From Setoptus koraiensis (lineage: Eukaryota > Arthropoda): a DNA stretch of 64,000 nucleotides. The notes below the pieces were generated by a model. That model was not told the DNA's origin. It was given only the letters and a program-made list of their open reading frames with translations, and did no database searches. This document shows, in pieces, positions 33,267-45,119 of this stretch. Position 1 is the stretch's first letter, and each line of letters begins with the position of its first letter. Position numbers and translations under genes: made by a program. Location of the stretch: assembly GCA_048013815.1 (NCBI GenBank), contig CM106585.1:1736001-1800000 (forward strand). Reading direction: 5' to 3'.

Positions 33267-36225
33267 AATTTAACCAACTATGATATATCCTCCGCTCATT
33301 CCGACGTCCGAATGATAACACGGTCTCGCGCGTCTGAAAAAAAAAACTAATGCCGAAATAGACTGGAGAGTGCAAGTCTGTACCTCATCAGGCAAATATT
33401 TAAATATGCAGCGTGACATAAGTAATTGACTCTTCGAACATCATCCAGATAATTTTTCTACTGTACACTCACGGTCAGATGACTCACTCGCTTAGAACTA
33501 TTCAAATAAATCGCTTGAGATCAATTGGAGATAGTCACGAATATGTTTCGATGAGGTACTCATAGACTCGAACTTGTGAGAATTTCTGAGTAGATGGCCT
33601 TTATGCATCAACGTGGATGAGAGTAATGCTATTCTTCTTTCTACTATACCGTCGTATCAGGACTATATTTCGTCATCTTTGAAGTATGCTTTCGATTGTT
33701 GCAATAATAGAATTAACTCGGCCCATAATGAATGATAGTAGAAGGCACACAAAAAGAGCCCGATATACCTTTTTGAATGGTTCATGACGCCCGGAAAGAC
33801 GTGAAAGAAAATGAACTAATCGTAAGAAAAACTTGTCGAGAGAGAAAAGAAAATCGCCAACATAAGGTGCCTCCATGATCGTACACCAGATCAAGTATCT
33901 AGTGTTGACGGAGAATCAATTATGCTATCAGCCACATTATTATGTCTACATACAACATAACACGGGTGGCCATGTCAAAAATAGAAATTCCGAAACTGAG
34001 CATCACTAGATAGATGGTAACTGTGTGATGTGAATTGTACTATAATTTTGCTTTTGTTAGTAAGACATGTCATCACATTTAATTGGTACATTGAATGCGC
34101 CAATCTCACGAGCGATCAAGTCGTCATTATACGATTTCTCAGATGCTACATCATAATTTATTTAGTCTGTACACGCTGGCGTGTTTCCTTTAAAGCGACT
34201 ATATAGGTTTAATTCATTTTTCATTAGTGGAACTTAAAGTCAGTCGAAAGTGTCCTCCGGTAATGAGCAAATTATATCTTCTCTAGATGGTATTTTATAA
34301 AGCAAACACACACAAATGAGTGTACAATCGAGACTCTCTTTGGCTTAGCATATTATACTAGAGTGTGGTTTGTATGTCCCTCTTGTGGGCTCGACAAACT
34401 CGTTAGTTCATGTAATTCATCAGTTCAATGCAAACATGATATTAATATCATTATTAATATAAAATGAGAATATTCAACTACTGTTCGCGTAGGATTAATT
34501 GACGTTCGTTCATTGGAACTGAGCAAATATTGTCTCAGTCATAACTCTATTTGTATACGGATAACGTTTCTTGCCTGGAATATCATCCCGAAAATGTCAT
34601 GAATCATTGAAAAGAAGTTCAGTACAATTGCTCAACATTAATCACACGCAACAATAGATATTGAAAAGTTCTTTTCATGCCTCCCAAAATACTAACAATT
34701 GTAACCCTGACAATGGCGCAACTGTGTTTGCATTGGTTATTTATGCTATCTTTATGTAATATGAGTGTGTCACTGCTTAAATATGATATCCCGTACAAAA
34801 GAAGGTTTATTTCGACTGCGTCATTTGGACGTATTGAAGCAATTCAAAATTGTCGGTAGACTGATGGGCGACGCTAGGGCGGCGACAAAACTCAGTGGAA
34901 ATAACGAAATTTCTCGTTAGTTTAAGTGCCACTTCTAACACAATCATGCCAGAAAGAACGTCATTTTTCTAGTTGCAATAGTATGCTTTCTTCTTTTCTT
35001 CAAGTTCAAGTATGTGTTCATAATTCACCGCTACTTTCACTGATAAATCGACCACTAGCACTGGTAGCTAATGTTGGTCCATTTATTTATAGTCATTATA
35101 TTTCTTTTGTAAAGCAGAAAACAAGTGCTAGTAAACAAGTACTTGTATTCTAAATCATGTTGACCGATCAAAATTATACCATTTGCTGACTATTTTTCTC
35201 TTTGCCGCAGCGCCCCTTTCTGACGACAGATAAATACAGTTTGATAATGTAACAATAAATGAAGATCCTTTCTTGCATAGTCATGTTGAGTGGTTGACCT
35301 CTGTCAAAGTTATTTGCTCAACATAATAATCAGGCCAGATATTTGACAATTTCACTCTTTCATATGTGAAATATCAAGTGTTAAATTGATCCAATGAGTT
35401 ACGACATAATGAGACATATACAGATAAAATAGTGACATTATGAAGATCTGAATAATACAATATCGGTCACTTCATAAGCGAAATGTTGGCAAGCGAGAAT
35501 ATTATTATCTTTATTTATATTTGTATAACATGACATTGGTGCAGTTCGATACTGAGTTATCTTATCATGATTTGCTGTTCAGACGACCATTGAGAGGTTG
35601 TTTTGAAGACATGTCTTTAACCCCAAGAAGCGCTTCTATCATTAGTAGTATGAATTTCAACTAAGATATTTGCTATATAATTAATATAATTATCATCTGT
35701 CGTTATTTGTCGTTTTTGTCCGATATGAACTAAGGAAGACAGATATTCGGATATTCGTTGTTGCAAACTGGACAATGTGTTGTTGATGCTGTCGGTTTAT
35801 ATGTTGTTTGGGGCTGTCTGATACTATAGCAACATTTGTTCAATTGATGCCACTAGCAAGCATCAATAAAATAATCTCCCAACAACTAAATCTATTGCGA
35901 CATCGTAGACAGAGGATTTTTATCATTGATGATGTTGTTGTTGTGTTGTGTCGATTGTAGTGGTGACACCGGATTGATTGGTGTGTGTCTTGATATGAAT
36001 ATTTATGTGGTGAGGCTTGATTTTTTGAAGATCAGACGTGATGAGGGAGATGAGGCGAGGCCTTCGATATAGTGACAGATATACAACATTTAAATGATAT
36101 AACACTGGATAATACAGTTATCGTGGAGAGTATTTGTGTGACAGAGAGCTCAATATACACACGAGGAGGACACATTATGCTTGAGAGTGGCGATAATTAG
36201 AGTGAGTGAGAGTGTGAGAGTGAGA

Positions 36226-36231
<6 letters not shown>

Positions 36232-36284
<53 letters not shown>
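36232..36284. repeat. (GA)n microsatellite
   Basis: An uninterrupted GA run of about 26 units, preceded from about 36200 by an interrupted GAGT/GAGA stretch. The opposite strand reads as Ser-Leu repeats, which explains the ORFs over it. Confidence 0.97.
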
Positions 36285-36286
<2 letters not shown>

Positions 36287-36719
36287 ATAGAACGATGCAT
36301 TTCCGTTAGCATCGTGAAGAATAACAAGTGATGACAGTGGCTCAATGATTGCTGAATAGTTTCTATCATTTGTCATTTTTGGATAGAATCTTCTCATATA
36401 TAGATAATTGCATTGATACAAAAGAGATTCATCTTCTATCGATCGGCAAGTGTCGATTAAGTTAATGCTTTCGTTTGTGTGCTGGAGCAACCAACAACAA
36501 TTTAGACGCGTATAGACATTACGTCATGTCTGCGTCTAATTCTAAATAATTGCTGACCCTTATAGTAGTATGAATTAATGCAGTTATAATGTCTATGTTC
36601 TATGTCTGATTCGTCTGTTTGTTAGACTGTTTGTTTGTGTCAAGATATCTGAATATTGGTGGCAAAATGATAATTGAATCGAATTTATTACGCTCGCATG
36701 GTCAACTCCGAATTCACCA

Positions 36720-36750
36720 CACAACAACAACAACAACAACAACAGCAACA
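36720..36750. repeat. (CAA)n microsatellite
   Basis: A short CAA/CAG run of about ten units in noncoding DNA. Similar CAA/TTG runs are scattered through 37-54 kb and are typical of this genome. Confidence 0.9.
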
Positions 36751-37277
36751 AGACAGTAACGTTCGTTAATTGAGTTAATTAAGTCTACGTTATGCAACAT
36801 GCCTTAGTTTTGCCTGAAAGCATTGTTTGCTTGCTTGATTCATTTCCGTTGTTTTGGGGCACCACACACAATGCACGACCACACAACCCCTGAATGCACC
36901 CCCGAAGAGATAAGGCAACTTTCTCCTTCAGTTATTACCATTATTACCTAACCACATGTTAACTAATTCTATTGTGTAGCGGCGTAACAGATTATCTCGC
37001 TGGAAATGAGTAGATTCAATTATGGTTTCTTTCAGGTGAACTTTGTTTGATTTTGTTGTTGTTGCTGCTGCTGCTGCTGTCTTGGCTAAACAGTCTTGGT
37101 GCTTGCATACTTCAGTGTGCATTGGTATGCCAAAGGTATGTCGCGGTGGTGTACATTTTGTTGTTGTTGTTGTTGGTGCTGTTGTTGTCGCTATTGTTAT
37201 TGAGTCATGGGTGGCCAGCTAATGAATTTCGTTCGTTGTTATCAAAGCTGCTTGTAATGCGACCATTATTTTTCTTT

Positions 37278-38329
37278 TTACTTTCTTCCCCATTTCTGAA
37301 ATAGGCCCATTCTGTTTGATAGTGAATATGGGATATAATAGCAGACAAAGGTTGTGTAAAAGGTTGCAAAGTAACAAAGGTTGCAGTGCCAAGCGCAAAG
37401 AAAGAAATGAAGTTAATTTACTAATTGAATTATCATCATCATCATCATCGTAACTCTCTAATCAAAAGCATCTGGCTTGCGAGCCAAGCCAAGGTACAAA
37501 GCAACAAGACAGACAGACGGACAGACAGAAAGGCAAGCGGTCAGATGGAGAGTATTGATATAGATATTCACTCACCTGTAACATTTACAGTTTGTGCCCC
37601 ACAGATTGCAACGGCAAGCACTGTCTTGGCAACAATCATCGGGTCTGTGATCGCAAGATTTGCCACGGGAAATACAAAGCGATTGGCGCTTGTAGAGCAA
37701 ATTGAGTGCTTGATGATAGTACTCGTTCATGGGATCTACAGCATCGCCTGATATTGGTAGTTGATGGGCAGTTGATAGATGATGGATAAGAGAAAAATAA
37801 TAATGAATTATTGATGATGCACGATCAATTGTAAATGATAGATGATTGGGCATGCAATAATTGTAATGATTGTAGGTGTCGTTGTTGTGGCACAAGTGAG
37901 AGCGAACCGAGCAAACAATCATTAATTAATGATTGTTTGCTCAGTCTGAGAGCGACCGAGTGATTATCAGTTGCTGTTGGCATTATGCCAACTATTGCCG
38001 ATCGGTTTGTTGAGTTGATTGTTGAGTATTTGGTTGAGTGTTTAGTTGAGTATTTGGTTGGGTGTTTAGTTGAGTATTTGGTTGGGTGTTTAGTTGAGTA
38101 TTCAATAGGGTACTCAATTGGGTTTGAAGCAGAATACAAATGATGGCGCCAATGCAAATATCTTACCTTGCGAGGGAACAGTGCGATACTTGTAATAGGG
38201 AGTGAGAGGTTCCCCTTGAACCAAGCCAAATGTCTGAGTGCTTTGTCCATTGCTACTGGACAATGCCGTTAAAGCTATGAGTAGCAACGCCAGTGAGCTG
38301 GTCGACATTAATAGGATCTTGATGAGCAT
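37278..38329 (-). CDS. Agatoxin-like peptide (ALP) neuropeptide precursor, three exons
   Basis: Exons on the minus strand: 38167-38329, 37576-37747 and 37278-37311. Introns are 419 and 264 bp; donors are GTAAGA and GTGAGT, acceptors ATATCAG and AAACAG, and phases agree. The 122-residue precursor begins with a hydrophobic signal peptide (MLIKILLMSTSSLALLLIAL). A dibasic Lys-Arg at 74-75 precedes a cysteine-knot-like domain with eight cysteines at 79, 86, 93, 94, 99, 101, 108 and 110. The last exon ends in Trp-Gly-Arg-Lys, which should be trimmed to an amidated Trp. This cysteine spacing and C-terminus define the arthropod agatoxin-like peptides. They are expressed in neuroendocrine tissue of non-venomous arthropods and share a fold with spider toxins, so I call a neuropeptide, not a venom gene. 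The frame is open upstream to another ATG at 38686, but that N-terminus is Asn/Ser/Gln-rich and would bury the signal. Confidence 0.85.
37909..37942. repeat. 34-bp perfect palindrome in ALP intron 1
   Basis: The left arm GAGCAAACAATCATTAA (37909-37925) is the exact reverse complement of the right arm TTAATGATTGTTTGCTC (37926-37942). The centre is TTAATTAA, containing TAATTA homeodomain-type cores. There is no spacer. Confidence 0.95.
38021..38116. repeat. 24-bp minisatellite in ALP intron 1
   Basis: The unit GTTGAGTATTTGGTTGGGTG plus TTTA occurs three times in full (38021-38092) with one or two changes, followed by a decayed fourth copy. Because 24 is a multiple of three, the minus strand reads as a Lys-Tyr-Ser-Thr repeat, but it lies inside a well-supported intron. 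Confidence 0.92.
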
Positions 38330-40402
38330 ATGGTGCTGGTGTCTTAAATTTCGCAATGATGACAACGATGATGACGATGATCTAACTAATGTTGCACAAT
38401 GTGATGTTGTTGCAATCTTGTTGTTGTTGTTGTTGTTGTAACGTTGTAGCGCTGTGCTGCGAGCCATACTAGTTGTGTCACACGATTGTCGCTGCTGTTG
38501 CCGAGAGTGGCCACTGGTCAAGCATTGGCCAACATTGTTACATAATGGCCTCCGTTGCGCGCAGTTGCTCTGTTGTTCAGCTTTGTTGTTGCTACTGCTG
38601 TTGCCGCTGCTCGTGCTGTTGCTCGTGCTGTTGTTATGTTGCATCACATTGGAATTGTGTGTCAGTTTTTTAATTGCCTTCGACATATGTCTCTATAGTT
38701 GTGTGTTTGTTGCTTTTATTTGGTCGTCCTCGTATAACAGTTAACGGCCTGAGTTGGAGTTGATTGCGTTTATGTAGTGTGTGTGTGTCAATTGAATTAA
38801 AGAGATTATTAGAGAGATCGACCAATTGGATAGTTTGTTGAGAAGCGAATGGCACAAAATCGGAACAATGTTTTATTTTTATTATTATTTTTGCAATAAC
38901 AAAAATAATAATAATATAATAACACAACGATTCAATAATATAGTAATATAATAATATAATGATATACTAATATAGGTGATAAAATTGCACGCGCTCAAAG
39001 TGAGTAACAAAGATTTATTTCGCCTATCATACTGTCATTATTCTCTGGCTCGCTCGTCTGATATCGTTGTCATAATTATTATTATTTTGTTCGTAATATT
39101 GGTCAAGCTGGCGTTGGTGTGAAATTGACAATTGTGAGCAATTTAATTGAGAGTTTAGCTGTTGTTGCGTTGTGTTGCAAATGTCAGTCAACTTGTAAAT
39201 GTCAGTCCTGGCAAAATGTTGTTGCTCGGTTGGTTGGACGGATGATGGTGATGCATCCATAATATGGATTCTATATAACGGTACGTGATATCGTGAGTGA
39301 TATCGTTTGTGGGTGTGCGTGTGTGTCGTAATGGCAAACGTGATATATTTCGACATAGCTGATTCATTTCATTTCCTTTTTTTCACTTTTGCTCCGAATG
39401 TAGTTAAGTGGTTGAGCGGCTGTTGTTGTTGGCAAGTGTAACAAAGTGACAATTGCTCAATCATTGATCAACAACGACAACGACAACAACAGCAACAACG
39501 ACAACGACAACAACAACAACAACAACAACGCCAATCATTAGTTTGCCGACACTAGCTAGCACTAGTAAAGTCTCTCGACACCGACGCCTACATTGATGCT
39601 TATCGCCTCAACAGTTACATCAAAGCAGTTGTGCCCAGATTCATGCGACAGTTACGTGAGTTGCGAGAGAGACAGTTAGATGGATGTTGTAGATTGTGTA
39701 CGGCGTGAATAGATGTTCAGATCTACAGATGAATACATCGATAAATAGAAATACGGAGCGTCTGTCTTTTTATATTTATTTATCGTCGACGCACGGACGG
39801 ATAGAGCCGGCAAACTGATGGATACAGCAATGACTATAGGATGTGGCTGGGGATAATTGCACTATCATCAATAATATCTCTTGCCCCTATCGTTCACTCA
39901 TTGCAGTTTGTGTTGTCGCTATTTTTGAAGCAAACCGCCAGGGATAAACAAACAACAACAAGCCGATCAGTGTCTTTTCAGTTACAATGGCAAGACACAC
40001 ACACACACAACTCAGCAATGATAAAGCATCTGTTGTAACTTATGCCGTTATTCCCAAGTTAGACCAACGAAAGCAAGTTGTTGTGTGTGTGTGTGTCAGA
40101 TAATGTTTGTCAGATAAATAGCTCGCTTGGCGTTTGCTGGCGGCGAATGTAACGCGAACAAGTGAATTTTGTTGTAGCTGTTGTTGTTGTGGTTGTTGTT
40201 GTTGGCGCTTGTTGTTGTTGGCGCTTGTTGTTGTTGTTGTCTACATTGCGCAATTTTAATAAAGTGACTGCTGACAAGTGAGCTCGCAATATCCGCCCAC
40301 GCGCGTCATAGTACACCAGTGAGTGAGCCAGAGTATAGCGACCTCGTAGCTGCAAACTGCATTCACTCACAACTTGTGACTCACAAGCCGGTCTTGCCGC
40401 TG

Positions 40403-40433
<31 letters not shown>

Positions 40434-40942
40434 GCATAGAGCGGCGCACACTGATAGTGCATGGCAACACGACAAAAGAATTGTGGCGATTGCATTCGCT
40501 GGCAAGACATTTTTGTTGTTGTCGTTAAATTGACGCATGTGTGTGTGCCCTGCGTACGTGTCATGTCGAATGTTGCCCGTGTGATCCGATTCAACCGATC
40601 ACATCACATCGTGTCGCTGTGATGTAACCGAAGCCGGCCGCTCAATTGGCAAGCTAGCCCAGCCATTTGATTGAGTGGCTGATCAGTGGTGAGACTCTAA
40701 ATTTACACCTGGCAAGTTTTTACTAAAAGCAAGCGAGCGAGAGTTGACACAAATAACGAGCGCACTCTCACTGTGTGCGCGTGTGGGTCATGAAAATAAT
40801 AACGCGCTCTCATGTAACGGTTAATATTGTATCGCCGTAATTACGTCGTGATGCAGCAGCGAGTTGCATTTTAAAACACACACACAAGTGCTAAATTCAC
40901 CTGTGCGCCGTGACCTATCTCTCACTATGATAGAGTCACCTG

Positions 40943-40981
40943 TCACTCAGGTGAGTCACTCAGGTGAGTCACTCAGGTGAG
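40943..40981. repeat. 13-bp tandem repeat carrying AP-1 and E-box motifs
   Basis: The unit TCACTCAGGTGAG occurs three times without interruption. Each unit contains the E-box-like CAGGTG, and each junction makes TGAGTCA, an AP-1 consensus. Each unit also contains CAGGTGAG, which equals a splice-donor consensus. A similar TCACCTG lies just upstream. Confidence 0.9.
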
Positions 40982-42274
40982 TGTGTAATCTTTTGCTAAC
41001 AATGCGGCCAGCTTACACAACTTTCTTTCGGGCATGTTTACGCTTTATTCACTTTGCTTGTTATTCAGTGCGTTGGCTCGCCGGCTTCATTGGCGCGCTC
41101 GCCATGTTGCGCCGGCATGACACCGCCAGCCACGCACATTAATGGACATAGATGCCACCGCCAAACTGTCGCCATAAACACACTGGCTAGACGCTGCTGG
41201 CTAGGCGCTGCTGCCCAGTGCCGCTATGTGCCGCTTGGCGTGATTGCCCGCCAGCCATTGTTGCTGTTGTTGTTGTTGTTGTTTTCGTTGTTGCTGTTGT
41301 TGTTGGTGTGGTTGTTGCTGTTGTTGTCGGTGTTGCTGTCTCAGTTTGAGCCAGTCTCGGTAGGTGCACCCAGCGGGGAACAAAGCAGTGCCGGCCCCAA
41401 GAGAGCGAGCGACACTTTTAGCAACAGCAACACCGATTTGAAAAGGGCGCCCAGCTACTTCCGCTATTTTCAATCTGGTCTAAATAACAAATTGCATTGG
41501 TGGTGAAAGTTGTCGCCACGGGTGGTCAATTGGCATGACAAACAAACAGCCGATTAGCGGGAGCTGGCCATTGGTCCATTGGTCCATTGGGGCAGCACGT
41601 GCATCGCGGCGGACAGCGCGCACGTAATAACAGCGGCTAGCCAGCATATGACACAACACGTAACTAGTGACGCGATTGTGTCAATTGTGTGCCAAAGAAT
41701 AAAGCGACACACACACACACACACGCACACGGCAAACAAGTAAATAAATGAATGTTGTTGCGAGTGGCAAAAGATGAGCCAAGATAAACATCTTATGATG
41801 ATACAAACAACGCGCCGACGACAAAACGCGCCCACGATACAACGTGTGGCGCGCACTGACGTGGCGCCATCAATGGCAAGCTTGATTGATTTGCAAACTT
41901 GCAAATTGATTTACTCAATGGGCACGCGCTGGATTTACACAATGGCTCAAATTAGCCGGCGCTGCTTTTGGCCTGCTTTGGCTGCATTGAGCGCCATTAT
42001 GTAATTGCCATTGCCGGCTTTATTATGTATTGCAAGCCGTGGCAAGCTGGCAGCGCGTGCCAGTGCCACGGGGGCCAATGCGCCCCAATGGCTAACTTGT
42101 GTGGCAGTTGGTTACATTTAGTTACAGTTTGTGGATAAATAGCAATTGAGTTGGTGCGCGTGCAGTTGCCAGTCACCGCAATACTGCACACTTATAAACA
42201 CGACACACCAACAACATATTGCATAATGGCACTGGCGCCATACGGCAGCCAACGCCAAACAGCCAAGCTAGCGC

Positions 42275-42390
42275 TAATAATAATAATGGCTAATAATAAA
42301 AGATAGTAATAATAATAAGAATAATAATAATAATAGTAATAATGGCAATAGTAATAGTAATAATAATAATAATAACAGTAATAATAATAG
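42275..42390. repeat. Interrupted (TAA)n tract
   Basis: About 115 bp of TAA/TAG units with occasional GGC interruptions. The opposite strand reads as poly-Tyr or poly-Ile. It is simple sequence, not coding. Confidence 0.9.
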
Positions 42391-42419
42391 GCCATAAATA
42401 AAAATGATGGTTACAGTGG

Positions 42420-42446
42420 GCGCGATTTGCATCATGCAAATCGCGC
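42420..42446. promoter_or_regulatory. Palindromic pair of POU-type octamers
   Basis: Thirteen-base arms, GCGCGATTTGCAT and ATGCAAATCGCGC, are exact reverse complements around a single C. Each arm holds a full octamer (ATTTGCAT at 42425-42432, ATGCAAAT at 42434-42441), the classic POU/Oct site. The regulatory role is an inference. Confidence 0.55.
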
Positions 42447-43154
42447 AAATCTAGTTGATGACCGTTACAGCCGGCAGCTATAAATACAAATATAAATAGT
42501 GGACACAACTGACCACAACACTGTCCAGACAATGGACAGGCTATCTGTCTATGTTTATATCTAAATACGTGCTGGCATGTGTTGGTGTAACCAGCTCATT
42601 GAGATAAATGTCACATGTTTGCAAATAAATGCGCCTTTTAAACACAAGTCGGCTCGACAAAATGATGAGTTGGCCCAGTCAACGACAACAATTGTGCGCC
42701 TCGACAGTTTTAATTCAGCTCAACACTAATAGCTCACAGTGGCAACAATTACAATTACCATTTGAGCCACTTGCTGTGCTCTTGTTTATGTAACATTCGC
42801 CTCGTATGACAACAACAACAATACACATCGTTGTTGTAAAATGTAATTCAATTGATTTTGTTCAATTTCAATCATTCAATTTCCATTATGCTGGCCACAC
42901 ACGTTTTGGCCACACGAGTTGGGGCGCCCTTTGAAACGGTTTCATGTGAGAACAGAGTTTGAACAACTCATTTGAACAACGGCTCGTTCCAAGATGACAC
43001 TTGCATGCTACTGGATACTTGCATTAACTGGCATTGAATTGCCCTCAATTTGAGCGCTCTCTCCCTTGCCAAAGCACGTTATGGCCCACGTGTCGTGACT
43101 ACTCGAAACTGATGAAATGAATAAATGGAAACAAATACCCCAAATGCAGTTTAC

Positions 43155-43184
43155 GTGAATATACCGTTACAATGGTATATTCAC
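43155..43184. repeat. Hairpin, 11-bp perfect arms
   Basis: GTGAATATACC (43155-43165) and GGTATATTCAC (43174-43184) are exact reverse complements with an 8-base spacer. No T run or ORF is attached. Confidence 0.85.
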
Positions 43185-45067
43185 TAGCTTAAAGTTAGCG
43201 TATTGTGCATGCACTCACATGTGAGTAGCTCTCTAAATGTCACAATAAACATTTGTTGGTTGTTGCATCTCTGCTGACATAATCCACTGACAGATGGACT
43301 TGTCATCCTGTTTAAATTGCTGCACTACACTTATGGCCAATTCATCGTATGACCACCAACCAAGCAACCAACAAAATAGTTTGCTGGTCATCGAATGCTA
43401 GCACCAACATACAACCAAGTGAAATTGCATCATATTTTGCTTTTATCTCTCTATTGCACACACATATTGCATGACCATATCCATTCATCTCTCTAATTTG
43501 TGTCTGTCTGTGCTAACTTAACTTGAGTTATGTGCCGTTTGTGCGTCGTGTGCGTCGTGTGCGTCATGTAGCGGGGCCCCGGCCCCAAGTGTCTTAAAGA
43601 ATCAAGTTTGTCTCTTGGAGCACGAATGCGAGCCACGTCACGAGCTGCATTAATGAACAGGCAAGCGAGAAAAAAAAACTTTTCCTCTCTTCTATTCGTT
43701 TTCTGTCACATTTTTCTGCAACAACAACAACAATAACGCACACAGGAAAGTCACCTGAGAAGAGCAATAAAAGTAAGATTCTAATCATGCACGCCATTCG
43801 AGCATGCAAATTACTAACAAGTGTCCGCTTATACGCTCCACTCACAATTGTGTCAGCGCGTGCTATTGGGTTACAATAAATTATAAATAAAATATAATCA
43901 TAACAACGAAATGTAAGCGCTATTGTTGGCTCACTTACCTGACCACTAATGATGTTGCTGTTTGTTGCTTGGTGTAGTCAACGCGAATCAACGCGATTCT
44001 ATTTGCGCTTATTTGTGGCTATTTGTGGCTATTTGTGCTGTCCAGATTCCGGAACACAACAAACCGACCAACAATCTGACCAAACAATGCTGTGCGATGT
44101 TGACCAACAAAATTTGTCTGTGTGTTATTTGATTATAAATAGTATATTTAGATCAAACAAACTGTCACTGTCGTTCTTTGATTTGGTATTGGGCTGTATT
44201 ACGTATGTATTGTTATTATTGTCTATACTGTGTCTCATCACGCAACAAATGATGCTGCTAGTCGAGTCGAAAAGCAATGCAAACCCGACTCACTCACAAT
44301 TGACTCTCTTTTGCCAACACTGCAACACAAAACGAGCTGACAGACACTCAATTACTCACACTTTAACACGGATTATGTATAGATAATCACGCAATGATGA
44401 CCAGGTGCAGTCAAGAGTGGCAAGCAAAAAACTTGTTCAACTTTTTCTCACTGTGCGGCCCACCATGAGCTCACTTACCAAGACAGTTTTGGTTGGGTAC
44501 AACCACACACATAATACAATATAATTGCTTGCGTCAGCCAAACCATGAGCAATGGGCAGCCGGCCAAAGTGAGCACTAAATTTGCGCATGCGGTTACATG
44601 TGCAAACAACCAAAAGCCAGCGACATCTACACACCAAATCCACAAACACATATTGCGTAATATTTATTTATATATATTGCTATAAGTAAGGATAGGCCAA
44701 TTACAGTTTGGGCTAAACGCCCACGTATGACGTAATGCACGTGCTACTTGCAGCACGTATGAACAAAAAATGCTGACAGATGAGAGTTGTTTGCAGTGAT
44801 CAATAGTTCACATTGACATTGATAGCGTCGTCAAGAGGACAGTAGCTACATCAATAATATTTATCTATCCGCATCTTGTGCCTAGGTAATTCTGTTGAAT
44901 CCCATGATCAATAACAACATAACTGACATGATGTAAACAACGTGTTTGTGTGAAACGCATCTGTTGTTGTCGTTGTCGTTGTCGTGGTTGTTGTTGTCGT
45001 TGTTGTTGCTTGTGTCGTTGTCGGCTAAGGTCAGGTAAGCGGAAGTTGGAACCAGAGCAAGTGGTAA

Positions 45068-45119
45068 CAGATGAACGGCAGTGGTCAGTTTGTTTAGACT
45101 GACCACTGCCATTCATGTG
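45068..45119. repeat. Hairpin with 13-bp core stem
   Basis: The core GGCAGTGGTCAGT pairs with ACTGACCACTGCC across the 8-base loop TTGTTTAG. After one mismatch the stem extends by ATGAA/TTCAT, and after another by CA/TG. The whole is about 52 bases. It might be transcribed as a structured RNA or be a transposon-like footprint. Confidence 0.8.

Larger units (their letters stand above)
33267..37277. other. Intergenic, repeats only
   Basis: About 4 kb. It holds the GA microsatellite at 36232-36284 and a CAA run near 36720-36750. A short ORF at 34677-34859 (plus, 60 codons, ATG) has a hydrophobic N-terminus and a KRR site; it is a weak secreted-peptide candidate and is discussed in the findings. 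Frames elsewhere are short and unrecognised. Confidence 0.45.

Noticed and set aside
38114-38686. 190-codon minus-strand frame read as a complete protein
   Set aside because: Only its last part (from the ATG at 38329) makes sense as the ALP signal-peptide exon, and it reads past a good donor. The upstream 119 codons are Asn/Ser/Gln repeats.
41054-41506. Plus-strand 150-codon frame with poly-Leu
   Set aside because: The hydrophobic run is a TTG repeat, and the opposite strand is equally open with poly-Gln/Thr. No conserved feature.
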